Notes under the pieces: model-generated | Database searches by the model: none | The model's input: the letters and a program-made list of their open reading frames with translations, nothing else | Told to the model about the DNA's origin: nothing | Translations under genes and position numbers: made by a program | Source: Mycoplasmopsis gallinacea | Lineage (GTDB): Bacteria > Bacillota_I > Bacilli_A > Mycoplasmatales > Metamycoplasmataceae | Assembly (NCBI RefSeq): GCF_900660495.1 | Contig: NZ_LR214950.1 | Location: 558,001-622,000 of the forward strand | Length of the DNA: 64,000 nucleotides | Direction: 5' to 3' | Part shown: in pieces, positions 37,201 to 47,065 of the stretch | Layout: each line of letters begins with the position of its first letter | Numbering within the stretch: the stretch's first letter is position 1

Positions 37201-38224
37201 ACAATGATTTAGTAACAATAACTTTGTTGATTTAGATCAATATAAACAAAATTTCCGTGGTTTTGCAACTCTAAATTACCAAAATATGCAAAAAGAAAAA
37301 CTTCAAGAAATCAAAACTGCTTTAATTTCATTTGAAAATTCTAATAGCAATAAAATAAATTCAATTATTACGTTTAGAAAAAAAATCGATGCTGATTTTA
37401 AATTGAATTTAAGTGAAGTAGATACTCTTTTAGAACATCTTTTAGGGTTTGAAAACTCACCATTAATTGATAGTTTTAAAAAGTATTCAAATGATTTAAA
37501 AACAATTGATGTATCTAAATTAACAAACCAACAATTTAATGAATTAAATGTAATGGTTAAAAAAGAAATTGACAAAATTTACAATAACTTTGTTGATAAT
37601 AACGAATCTGATAAACTGAAATTAATTAGCTCAAATAAAGAGTTAATTAAAAATGATAATTTATCTGAGTTTCAAAAAGAAAAATTCTCAGAAATTAACT
37701 CACCACAAAATGAGTTTATAAATATCCAAAAATTAAACAGTGATATAAATGCTGTAAATCAAGCGATTAGCAACTTACAAACTGGTTCGTTAAATGATAA
37801 ACAAATTGAATCCGAGAAAGAAAAAGCATCTCAAATTATTGATGCTGAAAAAGCTCAACAATTTACCCAAGAAAACAAGGATTTAAATAATTCAATGAAA
37901 CAATTAAGAGAAGAATTAATACTTCTTGATCAAAAAGTCCAAAATGGTAATTTAAATTCAACTGATCTTAAAAAATACCAATCCCTTAAAGATGAAATCA
38001 ACCTTGAGCAAAATATGGATAACGATCAAGACCAAGAAAAAATTAAAAAAATTAACCTATTTAAAGAGCAATTAGGAATTGTTTCTCAAAATAGCTCTTC
38101 TAGTTCAAAAAGTAATGCACTAGCAATAACATTGGCTGTTGTTTTCAGTTTATTTATTCCTTTTACTGGAGTTGGCCTTTTCTTCCTTAATAAAAAATTC
38201 GGATGAATTAAATTTAAAAAATAG
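31271..38224 (+). CDS. Giant surface protein: PI-PLC-like domain fused to a long coiled coil and C-terminal anchor
   Basis: 2317 residues in one frame with many TGA Trp codons and no other stop. A signal peptide or N-terminal anchor (residues 1-25) is followed by a bacterial PI-PLC X-type domain (about 45-330). Its catalytic pattern is seen in SIPGTHDS (His-71, Asp-72), GIRFFDIR (Asp-109, Arg-111) and NHGG (His-120), with FDHAGDALIEKII nearer its end. Residues from about 400 to 2270 are Lys/Glu/Asn/Gln/Leu-rich and mainly coiled coil. The C-terminus has a hydrophobic segment (ALAITLAVVFSLFIPFTGVGLFF) and a short basic tail. It should be exposed on the cell and could act on phosphatidylinositol or GPI-linked lipids. 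Activity is inferred from motifs only. GAGG precedes the ATG. Confidence 0.85.
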
Positions 38225-38228
38225 TAAT

Positions 38229-38271
38229 TAAAAAACGAATACACTTGAAAATAAGTGATATTCGTTTTTTT
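38229..38271. terminator. Bidirectional terminator between the giant gene and tyrS
   Basis: AAAAAACGAATA and TATTCGTTTTTTT pair, extended by ACTT/AAGT within the arms. The genes on either side converge here. Confidence 0.85.
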
Positions 38272-39505
38272 AATTCCCTTTAATAAGATAAAAGTTCTTT
38301 TTCCCCACATTTAAAAATGCATATTTATTTTGGTATTCTGGAGAGTTTAAAATAAATTCTTCATTAATTGCTTCTCCGTTGATTTTAATAGCTTTATTTT
38401 GGAGAAACTCTCTAGCTTCTCTTTTTGAGGACACAATTTTTTCAGCAACTAATTGCTCAAATAAACTTTGCCCAAAGTGCAAATTAACTACTTTTAAATT
38501 ATCTTCAAGCTCACTTAATTGATCAAGTGAAAGCGATTTTAAATCAATGTTTTTATTAAATAACACCTCACTTGTTAATTGAGCTTTTTGAGCTTCTTTT
38601 TCACCATGTAAATCTTTAATAATTTCAAATGCCAATACTTTTTGAGCACTTCTTTGTGCTGGATTTTCTTTATGTTTTGTAATAACTTCTTCAATTTCTT
38701 CAATTGAAAGAAATGTTAATCATTTGAGTAATTTATCAACTTCTGAATCAGGTTGATTTAATAAAAATTGGTACATATCATATGGTTTTGTAGCTTGTTT
38801 ATCAATTCACAAGTTTCCACCACCAGTTGATTTTCCAAATTTAACACCATTTGAGTCAGTTAATAAATTAATTGTAAGTCCTACAGCTTGATGTTCATCG
38901 CTAGTTTGTTTTGAAATAATTTCAAGTCCTGTTGTAATATTACCTCATTGATCTGAGCCACCAAATTGAACTTTAACATTGTTATTTTTGTAAAGTTGGT
39001 AAAAGTCTCATCCTTGGATTAATTGGTAAGTAAATTCAGTAAAGCTAAGTCCATTTTCAATTCTAGAAGCTACTGAATCTTTGTTAATCATATAGCTAAT
39101 ATTTACAAGTTTTCCTATATCTCTTAAAAAGCGCAGAATGTTCATTTCTTTGTAAAATTCATAATTATCAACTACAGTAAGGCCAAATCTCTCAAGTTGC
39201 TCACGGATTTTGTTTTTGTTTCTTTGAAGTGTTTCTTCATCTAAAAGTGAACGTTCTGAGTTTCTAAACGAAGGATCTCCAATCATTCCAGTTGCTCCAC
39301 CGAGAACAGCTACTGCATTTCAACCAAGTTTTTTAAAACGTAATAAGTTGGCAATTTGAATGTAATTTCCAAGGTGAAGGCTTTCTGCTGTTGGATCAAA
39401 TCCGCAGTAAACTCCGTCATTTTCTTTTAAATTTTTAAATTTGTCTTCATTAGAGATTTGTTTTAAAATACCTCTATTTCTTAATTCATTTAAAATTTCT
39501 TGCAT
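38270..39505 (-). CDS. tyrS: Tyrosyl-tRNA synthetase
   Basis: 411 residues, normal for bacterial TyrRS. The class I HIGH motif reads SLHLGNYIQ, preceded by YCGFDPTAESLH; GSDQWGNI is the tyrosine pocket motif, and KMSKS appears as KFGKST. The C-terminal S4 domain (LFEQLVAEKIVSSKREAREFLQ) binds tRNA. TGA Trp codons interrupt it in the standard code. The start overlaps the stop of tapR (TAATG on the minus strand), so the two are probably co-translated. Confidence 0.95.
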
Positions 39506-40083
39506 TAGATTACAAAATCCTTTCCAATTTGTTCATTAGTCCCGAAAATGAGCCCTTCCTCTTCAAGACCTAATGTTTTATAACCTGTAAGCATTCCTTC
39601 ACTTTCAACATCCATAAGTTTACCGAGCACAACTGAATCACCTTTAAAAGTAAATGAACCAGGTTTTGCCATTACTAAAACTTTACCTTCAGTTGACTCT
39701 AAGGTGTTAGTTACAATTTGAATATCTCTAACTCCATCAAAAACTGTAAGAACAAAAAGTTTTTCACTTTTTGGATGAACTTCTCTTTTTTTGATTTGAA
39801 CATATACAAACTTTGGATCATTACTAATTTTTAATCCATTTTCAGTTGCGCATTGTTGTAAAAAACTTACTTCTTCATCATTTAAAGAGAAAAGGAAATG
39901 ATTTTTTGGATTAGCAAAATGTTTGTTAAAAACATTGATTGAATTAACATTATTTTCTTCATCAACAAAGAAAACCATATTGTTTTTTTGATCGATATTT
40001 TTTTTAGTATTTTTCACTCTAGAATCAACAAAAACAACGCTATATTCTTGTGAATTTATCATTAAATTATTGGCTATTAACAT
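39505..40083 (-). CDS. tapR: tRNA-binding (PheT N-terminal-like) protein upstream of tyrS
   Basis: 192 residues. The C-terminal half (VHPKSEKLFVLTVFDGVRDIQIVTNT...GMLTGYKTLG) resembles the EMAP/PheT N-terminal tRNA-binding OB fold, close to YtpR. The position next to tyrS is the arrangement for which the mycoplasma name TapR (TyrS-associated PheT N-terminal-related) has been used; I give it on that basis. It may aid TyrRS or bind tRNA. A TAAAAT box on the minus strand (40095-40090) lies 6 bases before the ATG. It diverges from degV across a 37-base gap. Confidence 0.75.
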   Translation of the reverse strand: MLIANNLMINSQEYSVVFVDSRVKNTKKNIDQKNNMVFFVDEENNVNSINVFNKHFANPKNHFLFSLNDEEVSFLQQCATENGLKISNDPKFVYVQIKKREVHPKSEKLFVLTVFDGVRDIQIVTNTLESTEGKVLVMAKPGSFTFKGDSVVLGKLMDVESEGMLTGYKTLGLEEEGLIFGTNEQIGKDFVI

Positions 40084-40089
40084 AGTTTA

Positions 40090-40113
40090 ATTTTATCAAA
40101 TTTCAAATATAAT
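40090..40113. promoter_or_regulatory. Divergent -10 boxes of tapR and degV
   Basis: Minus-strand TAAAAT (40095-40090) is 6 bases from the tapR ATG, and plus-strand TATAAT (40108-40113) is 7 bases from the degV ATG. The whole gap between start codons is 37 bases, so the two promoters must overlap. Confidence 0.6.
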
Positions 40114-40120
40114 AAGAGAT

Positions 40121-40981
40121 ATGAAAAATACTATAATAATTCTTGATTCATCATCTGGGTTTGATGCTCAAAAAGCTAAAGAAATTGGATTTGAATTCTT
40201 ACCATTACAAATAGATATTGATGGTACAACGTATAAAGATGGTATAGATATTAAATCTGATAATCTTTTTGATATTTTTACACTTGATTCAAAGGTTGCA
40301 AAAACTAGCTCAACACCACTAGGATACATTCAAAGCTTATTTGAAAAACTTAGCAACGAGTATGAAAATGTAGTTTATTTCCCAATTTCTACACATCTTT
40401 CTAGCCAATATAAAATTGCTAAGAATTTAGAAAGCGGAATTAAAAACTTGCACGTTATTGAATCTCAAGACATTGCTCATTTAATTATAATTAAAGCGTT
40501 TCGTTTAAAAATGCTTCTTGAGCAAGGGATAAGCATAGAGCAAGCTATTGCGGAAGTTCAAAAATGAGATGAAAACTTTGATGTTACTTTAATCCCTAAA
40601 TATAACGATTATTTAGTTAAAGGCGGGAGATTACACCCAGCTGCTGCTGCTCTTGCTAAGCTTTTTAAAATTGTTCCACTTATCAAGTTCGAAAAAGGAC
40701 AGCTTCTTAAAGAGGGTAAGGGAAGAGTATTTTTAAAAGCAGTTTTCAATTCAATTGATGATAAAGCTTCAAAAGTAAATAATCTTAAAGATTATGATTT
40801 TATTTTACTTCATTCAAATAACCCAGAAATAAGTAAAGTAAAACAGTACATTCAAGAAAAATATAATTTAAATGTTTATACAGGAAATATCCCTTCTGTT
40901 GTTTCAATCCACACTGGCCCAGAAGCTATCGTTGTAATTTTAACTAAAAAGATTGCTCCTGAAGTTAAAGCAGTTTTATAA
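40121..40981 (+). CDS. DegV family fatty-acid-binding protein
   Basis: 286 residues. TIIILDSSSGFDAQKAKEIGFEFLPLQIDIDGTTYKDGIDI and KTSSTPLGYIQSLFEKL are typical DegV motifs; the second motif carries the Thr-Ser that contacts the fatty-acid head. STHLSSQYKIA and a C-terminal GPEAIVVIL also fit. In Firmicutes relatives, DegV/FakB proteins deliver exogenous fatty acids to the kinase FakA. The stop overlaps the tsaE start (TAATG). One TGA Trp codon lies at 40565. Confidence 0.88.
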
Positions 40982-41382
40982 TGAAATTCGAAAAAACTTA
41001 CACAATTAACAGAATTGAACAATGAGAAGGAATTTTAAACGAAATTTTTCCTTTGATTCAGAAAACTCAAACTATTTTATTAGATGGTAATTTAGGAGCT
41101 GGAAAAACAACTTTTGTAAAAATGCTTGGTAAAAAAATCGGCATTAAACAAAACATTACTTCTCCTTCATTTTCATATATGAAAGATTATCCAGGATTAA
41201 TCCATATTGATTTATATAACTACAAAGGTGATCTAGAAGAATTTGAGGATTACTTTGAAGGAAATATTGTTGCAATTGAATGGGCTTCTTTAAAAAAGAT
41301 TGATAGCTACTTTGATAGCTATATTCAAATACTTATAAATAATGATAATAATGTTCGTCAAGTAATAGTTAAGGAGAAATAA
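40981..41382 (+). CDS. tsaE: tRNA t6A biosynthesis ATPase TsaE
   Basis: 133 residues. The P-loop reads LDGNLGAGKTTFVKMLGK; ITSPSFSYMKDYPGLIHIDLYNY and FEGNIVAIEWAS match TsaE (YjeE). It supports the TsaB-TsaD complex that adds threonylcarbamoyl to A37 of tRNAs reading ANN codons. It overlaps degV and tsaB by one base each (TAATG), so the cluster is read as a coupled operon. Confidence 0.93.
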
Positions 41383-41942
41383 TGAATCTTTTTTTAGATA
41401 CAGCAACTGAAGATTTTTGCTTGATTTTATTTGATGATAATTTCAATGTAATTGATAATGTTTTTATAGCTGCTCAAAAGAAAAAAGTGGACTTAATTAT
41501 TTCTTCAACTGAACAAATATTAGCTAAAAACAGTCTCAAAATTCAGGATATAAAGGGTTTATATACAAATATTGGCCCTGGTTTTTTTACTGGAATTAGA
41601 AGTTCATTTATTTACTTTAGAACTGTTGCTTTAATGCTTAAAACTCACTTTTTTGTTACAAACTCATTTGCTTTGTTACAGAAACAATTTTCTCATGCTT
41701 CAGAGTTATATTTAGATGCTCAAGGTAAAAAAATGTACTTTTTAACACCAAGCAAAAACATTAATTCTATAGATGTTTTTGACTCAATTAAGGTATTGGA
41801 TTTAGATTTAAGCAAGCTTCAAAAAATTGATTTTGGAAAACTTACTCAAAACTTTGCTTCTTACAAAGATTGCTTTAAAGAAGCTGATCCAATGTCAGTA
41901 GAACCTCAATATGTTAAAAAACCTCAAATAGGAGGTAATTAA
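41382..41942 (+). CDS. tsaB: tRNA t6A biosynthesis protein TsaB
   Basis: 186 residues. The N-terminus NLFLDTATEDFCLILFD and YTNIGPGFFTGIRSS are characteristic of TsaB, a non-catalytic relative of TsaD. It lies between tsaE and tsaD, the usual partners. GGAGGT just before its stop serves the tsaD start. It is shorter than the E. coli protein, as is usual in mycoplasmas. Confidence 0.9.
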   Translation: MNLFLDTATEDFCLILFDDNFNVIDNVFIAAQKKKVDLIISSTEQILAKNSLKIQDIKGLYTNIGPGFFTGIRSSFIYFRTVALMLKTHFFVTNSFALLQKQFSHASELYLDAQGKKMYFLTPSKNINSIDVFDSIKVLDLDLSKLQKIDFGKLTQNFASYKDCFKEADPMSVEPQYVKKPQIGGN

Positions 41943-42880
41943 TGAGAATTATCGCTATCGAAACTTCACACGATGATACTTCAATTGCAATTTTAGAAGA
42001 TGGTCAAATCATCGATATGTGAAGCATTTCACAAATTGATATTTTTAAAGAATTTGGTGGAACTATTCCGGAAATTTCTTCAAGAGAGCATGTTAAAAAT
42101 ATCTCACTTATTCAGCAAGCTATTTTAACTAAATACCCCAATTTACAAATAGATTATGTTGCTTACACTAAAGAACCAGGATTAATTGGTACCCTTCAAA
42201 TTGGTAAATTATTTGCTTCTGCATTAGCGCTTTGTTTAAATGTTCCTTTATTACCCATAAACCACTTACATGGACATTTATTATCAGGTTCAATTAACCA
42301 AGAAATCACTTTCCCTGCTCTTTGCCTTCTTGTCTCTGGCGGGCATACTCAACTTATTTGAGCTAATGATGTAGACAATTTCAAAATCATCGGAGAAACT
42401 TTAGATGATGCTGTTGGTGAAGCTTTTGATAAAGTAGCTGTTAAATGCGGTTTAGGTTTTCCTGGTGGTCCAATTATTGATCAAATATCCGCTAATTATA
42501 GTGGTGAATATATTAATTTCACAAAACCTAAGACAGATAATCAATTTGACTTTTCATTTAGTGGATTAAAGGCGCAAGTTCTTCAATATATTAATACTCA
42601 CAATATGAAAAATATTAATATTGATCCAATTCAAATTGCTGCTAGCTTCCAAAAAACTGCAGTAGATTATTTAATTGAAAAAACAACTTTAGCTATTGAA
42701 AATCTTAAGCCTGCTTCCATTATTTTAGGTGGTGGAGTAAGCGCTAACAAAGAATTAAGAAAAAGGTTTTTAGAGCTTCATCCAAAAGCAATCATTCCAG
42801 AAATGAAATATGCAACTGATAATGGAGCTATGATTGCACAAGCTGCATACTTACAATTAAAAAGAAGTAAAAACGACTAA
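41942..42880 (+). CDS. tsaD: tRNA N6-adenosine threonylcarbamoyltransferase TsaD
   Basis: 312 residues. IAIETSHDDTSIAILE begins the ASKHA fold, INHLHGHLL has the metal-binding His pair, CLLVSGGHTQLIW and GEAFDKVA follow, and ILGGGVSANKELR is near the C-terminus. It transfers threonylcarbamoyl from TC-AMP to tRNA. Its ATG overlaps the tsaB stop and follows GGAGGT. tsaC is not in this window. Confidence 0.95.
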
Positions 42881-43023
42881 AAAGTAGCTGATATCGCTTC
42901 CAATTTCGGTCTTGCTTTTATGTTATTTCTGGATTTTTTACACAAATTTAATTGTCTTTTTTATAATTTTTAAACTAATTTTAAATAGATAATTATGAAT
43001 TTGCTATATAGGAATAGTAATGC

Positions 43024-43070
43024 AAAAAAACAACTAATAGATCTAAAATATAGATTTATTAGTTGTTTTT
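43024..43070. terminator. Terminator between tsaD and the orphan ABC ATPase
   Basis: AAAACAACTAATA and TATTAGTTGTTTT form a long stem with internal ATCTA/TAGAT pairing. It can serve both converging genes. The region 42881-43023 before it holds no gene that I can support. Confidence 0.85.
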
Positions 43071-43111
43071 CATTTTTAAAAGTGTCAAAGTAAATAGTAA
43101 AATTTTACTAA

Positions 43112-44140
43112 TTATTTTTGGTTAAATATTATCTCATTTAGATTTATATTTATTTTTTGAAGTTCATAAATATGAATTTTGTTTTCTAATAGGAAATCAT
43201 TAAATACTGCCTCTTGATATTCATTTAGTTTATAAAAAACAAAATTATCTTTTAAACGAAACGTAACGTTATTTAAAGTAAGAAAATCGACAATTAATGA
43301 GTTGTTATTTGTGTTTATTTTTCTATCATAAGAAAGGTTATTGATTTTCTCTTCTATTGAAGTAGTTTCAACAATTTTCCCACCTTTTATAAAAGTGTAA
43401 CTATCAATATGAAGTTGAAGTTCTGAAATAATGTGGCTTGAAATCAAAATAGTTTTACCTTCTTTATTTAATTGTTCCAAAATAGAAAAGAATTCATTTC
43501 TAGCACTAGGATCTAAATTAGCAGCTGGTTCATCTAAAATAAGCAGTTCTGGATCATGAATAAGTGCTTGAATAAGCATTATTTTCTTTTTTTGACCAGA
43601 AGACATATAGTATGGGCTTTTATCTAATTCTTTAAGATCAAATTCAAGTTTATTACAAATGTTTGTAATTCTTGCTTTCATATCTTTTTTAGGCAATTTC
43701 TTATTTGAAATTTGTCCCATTGAGGTAAGAAAATCTCATGAATTAATGTTTTTAGGGAAAATTGCAACTTCCGGAATATACCCAATAAACTTTTTAGATT
43801 CTTTATTTTTTGAGTCGATTCCGTTGATAGTGATTTTTCCACCATATGAATTATAAAAACCTAAAATTGAACGAAATGTAGTGGTTTTTCCTGCACCATT
43901 ATCACCTATAAAACCGTGAAATTGACCTTTTTTGAGTTTGAAATTAATTTTATCTAATACTTTTTTATATTCACCTTGTGAATTAATAAAAAACTTAGTT
44001 AAATTATTAATCGAAAGAACTATATCTTGATTATCATTAATAATTGTTTCTTCATTAATTTTTTTGATTTCTTTGCGAATAAAGATTAATGATTGAACGT
44101 GTTTAAAAAGTTTGAATTTATTGAAAATTTTTGATTTCAT
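43112..44140 (-). CDS. ABC transporter ATP-binding protein without adjacent permease
   Basis: 342 residues on the minus strand, one TGA Trp near residue 135. A basic extension of about 40 residues precedes the ATPase. Walker A is IGDNGAGKTTT, the signature region reads MSSGQKKKI and Walker B is ELLILDEPAANLDP. The stretch GYIPEVAIFP is shared with the ATPase at 20916-21617. About 100 extra residues follow the ATPase domain. Neither neighbour encodes a permease, so its partner must be elsewhere. Function unknown. Confidence 0.88.
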
Positions 44141-44167
44141 GATTAAGTTTATTATACTAAAAAGATA

Positions 44168-44194
44168 AGTAAAATCACAACCGTAAAGGTTGTG
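44168..44194 (-). terminator. Terminator of the pyrH-frr operon
   Basis: On the minus strand TCACAACC, a 5-base loop and GGTTGTGA are followed by TTTTAC. It lies just after frr. Confidence 0.75.
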
Positions 44195-44201
44195 AAGTTA
44201 A

Positions 44202-44753
44202 TTAATTATTCATTAAGTCTTGTTCTTTAGCTTTTGCAATTTCGTTAATTTTATCAATGTATTTGTCAACTTCAGCTTGAACTTTATCTAAGTATGTTTT
44301 TTGAACATCTTCAGATAATTCTTCATCAGCTTTGATTGCTTTATTAACGTTTTGACGAGCATTTCTAACGCCCACTTTTGCAGCTTCAGTAAATTTAGAA
44401 ATACTTTTTGCAAGTTCTCTTCTTCTTTCTGTTGTTAAAGTAGGGAAAGTCATTCTAACTTGGTTCCCTTCATCAACAGGATTAATACCTAAATTTGCAT
44501 TTAAAAGAGCTTTTGCTATATCTTTAACAGAAGAAATGTCATATGGTTTAATTAACAATTGTTGTGGTTCTGGGACACTAATATTAGCCAACTCTTCAAG
44601 AGATGTCATAATTCCATAATAATCAACTTTAATACCTTTAACAATTTGAGGGTTAGCTCTACCAGTTGAGATTTTAGAAAGTTCAAATTTGTAGTGACTA
44701 ATTGCTTTATCACTGTGTTCATCAAGTTCTAATAAATAAAGATCTAATTCCAT
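44202..44753 (-). CDS. frr: Ribosome recycling factor
   Basis: 183 residues, normal length. STGRANPQIVKGIKVDYYGIMTSLEELANISVPEPQQLLI and VRMTFPTLTTERRRELAK are RRF signatures. The protein, with EF-G, splits the ribosome after termination. It begins one base after the pyrH stop, an arrangement common in bacteria. Confidence 0.96.
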   Translation of the reverse strand: MELDLYLLELDEHSDKAISHYKFELSKISTGRANPQIVKGIKVDYYGIMTSLEELANISVPEPQQLLIKPYDISSVKDIAKALLNANLGINPVDEGNQVRMTFPTLTTERRRELAKSISKFTEAAKVGVRNARQNVNKAIKADEELSEDVQKTYLDKVQAEVDKYIDKINEIAKAKEQDLMNN

Positions 44754-44754
44754 G

Positions 44755-45474
44755 TTATTTTGTTACCTCCGTATGCTCAATTTCACCTTTTAAAGCTCTT
44801 ACAATTGATTCATCTTCTAAGATGTTAAAAACAATTAAGTTAATGTTATTTTCGCTAGCCATACTTGTGGCTGTAAGATCCATAACTTGTAATTTACGCT
44901 CTAAAATTTGATCATATGTAATTGTGTCAAATTTGGTTGCATTAGGGTTTGTTTTAGGATCTGAATCATAAATGCCATCGATGTTATTTTTACCCATTAA
45001 AATTACTTCTGCACCAATTTCAGCTGCATATAAAGTAGCTGCAGTGTCAGTTGTAAAGTATGGTCTACCTGTTCCACCACCGAAAATAACGATTTCACCA
45101 TCACCAAGATATTTCATTGCTTTTTCTTTAACATAATATTCAGCAACACGCGGATCAATGTCAAATGAACTTAAAACTCTAGCTTTCAAGCCCATATTTT
45201 CAAAACCACTTCTAAGAGCTATTGCATTCATCATTGTAGCCATCATACCAATGTAATCGGCTCTGCTTCTAGGTATTCCATTTTTAGCAGCTGATGCACC
45301 TCTTCAGAAGTTACCACCACCAATAACGATTGAAACTTGAACACCTAAATCTATGATTTGTTTTAGTTGTAATGCTATATTGTTAACTAAATCATAATCA
45401 ATTGCAAGGTGTTTTGATTTATTTGCAAATCCTTCACCTGACAATTTTATTAATATCTTTTTGTATTTAAGCAT
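44755..45474 (-). CDS. pyrH: Uridylate kinase
   Basis: 239 residues from the ATG at 45474, preceded by GAGGTAAA. KILIKLSGEGF, VIGGGNFWRGA and GGGTGRPYFTTDTAA are UMP kinase motifs; GIYDSDPKTNP lies in the C-terminal half. The enzyme phosphorylates UMP to UDP. A TGA Trp codon in FWRGA hides the N-terminus in a standard-code translation. It is followed directly by frr. Confidence 0.95.
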
Positions 45475-45594
45475 TTTACCTCTTTTATATTACTTTAAAA
45501 TAGTATTTAAATTATAAAACAAAAATTACAGATAAATAATGATTTTTTAAAATAAAAAATAACTTTTAGACCTAAAAAACAAGCTTAAAAATAT

Positions 45595-45625
45595 AAAAAA
45601 GAGGTTTATAGAAAACCTCTTTTTG
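45595..45625 (-). terminator. Terminator of tuf
   Basis: On the minus strand AAAGAGGTTT, a short loop and AAACCTCTTTTTT form a GC-containing stem with a T run, 11 bases after the tuf stop. Confidence 0.9.
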
Positions 45626-45635
45626 TTTTTGGTTA

Positions 45636-46823
45636 TTATTTAAGGATTTTTGTAACTGATCCAGCACCAACTGTACGTCCACCTTCACGGATAGAGAATT
45701 TTGTTCCCTCTTCAACAGCGATAGGTGCGATAAGTTTAACTTTAAGGTTAACGTTTTCACCTGGCATAACCATTTCACGTCCAGCTTCGAATTCAACTCC
45801 ACCTGTTACGTCTGTTGTACGGAAGTAGAATTGAGGTTTGTAGTTTTTGAAGAATGGTGTGTGACGTCCACCTTCTTCTTTTTTAAGTACATAGATAGCA
45901 GCTTCGAATTCTGTGTGAGGAACGATTGAACCTGGTTTAGCTAAAACTTGTCCACGTTCGATGTCTTCACGGTTTACTCCACGAAGTAATAATCCAGCAT
46001 TATCTCCAGCTTGTGCTTCTTTAAGGTTTTTACGGAACATTTCGATTCCTGTAACAACTGTTTTTTTAGTAGGTTTTAATCCAACGATTTCAACTTCATC
46101 GTTTAATTTTAATGTTCCACGTTCTACACGACCTGTAGCAACTGTTCCACGTCCTGTAATTGTGAATACGTCTTCAACAGCCATTAAGAATGGTTTGTCA
46201 AATTCTTTAACTGGAGTTTCAATGTATGAATCAACAGCGTTCATAAGTTCCATAACTGCTTCTTCATATTTAGGGTTTCCAGCAAGAGCTTCTGTTGCAG
46301 ATCCACGGATAATTGGAGCGTTATCTCCGTCAAATCCATATTCTGAAAGAAGTGAACGAACTTCCATTTCAACAAGTTCAATCATTTCTTCTTCACCTTC
46401 TAACATATCACATTTGTTTAAGAAAACAACGATACGAGGCACACCAACTTGTTTTGAAAGAAGGATGTGTTCACGTGTTTGAGGCATAGGTCCATCTGTT
46501 GCAGCAACAACTAAGATAGCTCCATCCATTTGAGCAGCCCCTGTAATCATGTTTTTAACGTAGTCAGCGTGACCTGGACAGTCTACGTGAGCGTAGTGAC
46601 GAGCTTCTGTTTGGTATTCGATGTGAGCTGTGTTAATTGTAATTCCACGTGCTCTTTCTTCTGGTGCATTATCGATAGAAGCGTAATCACGAGCTTCTGA
46701 TAATCCTTTTTTAGATAAAACTGTAGCAATAGCAGCTGTTAAAGTTGTTTTACCGTGGTCAACGTGACCGATTGTACCAACGTTAACGTGTTCTTTACTA
46801 CGATCAAAATCTAATTTTGCCAT
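45636..46823 (-). CDS. tuf: Elongation factor Tu
   Basis: 395 residues. Guanine-binding motifs [19 protein letters not shown] and NKCDM are all present, and [12 protein letters not shown] is the switch I region. It delivers aminoacyl-tRNA to the ribosome. Codon choice is less AT-biased than that of its neighbours, as expected for a highly expressed gene. It stands alone with its own promoter, a long structured leader and a terminator. AAAGGA lies before the ATG. Confidence 0.98.
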   Translation of the reverse strand: MAKLDFDRSKEHVNVGTIGHVDHGKTTLTAAIATVLSKKGLSEARDYASIDNAPEERARGITINTAHIEYQTEARHYAHVDCPGHADYVKNMITGAAQMDGAILVVAATDGPMPQTREHILLSKQVGVPRIVVFLNKCDMLEGEEEMIELVEMEVRSLLSEYGFDGDNAPIIRGSATEALAGNPKYEEAVMELMNAVDSYIETPVKEFDKPFLMAVEDVFTITGRGTVATGRVERGTLKLNDEVEIVGLKPTKKTVVTGIEMFRKNLKEAQAGDNAGLLLRGVNREDIERGQVLAKPGSIVPHTEFEAAIYVLKKEEGGRHTPFFKNYKPQFYFRTTDVTGGVEFEAGREMVMPGENVNLKVKLIAPIAVEEGTKFSIREGGRTVGAGSVTKILK

Positions 46824-46957
46824 TTTGAATCCTTTCTAGTAAAAATATTATTTTTATTATTTTAATTTTTGAATGTTTTAGCGCTAAAACCACCTAAGTC
46901 TAGTCTTTCAGCTAGAACCTGTCCGTAAACATTAATAGATTTAGCAAATATATTTTA
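46824..46957 (-). promoter_or_regulatory. tuf promoter and structured 5' leader
   Basis: A TAAAAT box with upstream TATGG (46957-46952) predicts a start near 46945, leaving a leader of about 120 bases. It contains TCTAGCTGAAAGACTAGA (46916-46899), a small hairpin, and GTTTTAGCGCTAAAAC (46890-46875), a perfect 16-base palindrome. It is the most GC-rich non-coding DNA nearby apart from 5S. A regulatory role is inference. Confidence 0.5.
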
Positions 46958-47065
46958 CCATAAAAAATAATTTATATAATCAAGCATTAAAATTGTTAAC
47001 CTAATTTTTAATATTTATTTATAAATATTAAATTTATATTTTTTAATTAATGAAGTAATTTATAT

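Noticed and set aside
33662-38000. Possible tandem repeats within the giant coiled-coil protein
   Set aside because: The sequence is low in complexity and rich in Lys, Glu, Asn and Leu, but I could find no unit that repeats exactly at a fixed period.
45961-46482. 173-codon open frame on the plus strand inside tuf
   Set aside because: It is antisense to the conserved EF-Tu coding sequence and exists because of codon bias; it has no ribosome-binding site or recognisable protein motif.
47007-47032. 12-bp inverted repeat downstream of rsmA
   Set aside because: It is made only of A and T and has no T run on the rsmA strand, so it cannot be told from chance in this AT-rich DNA.
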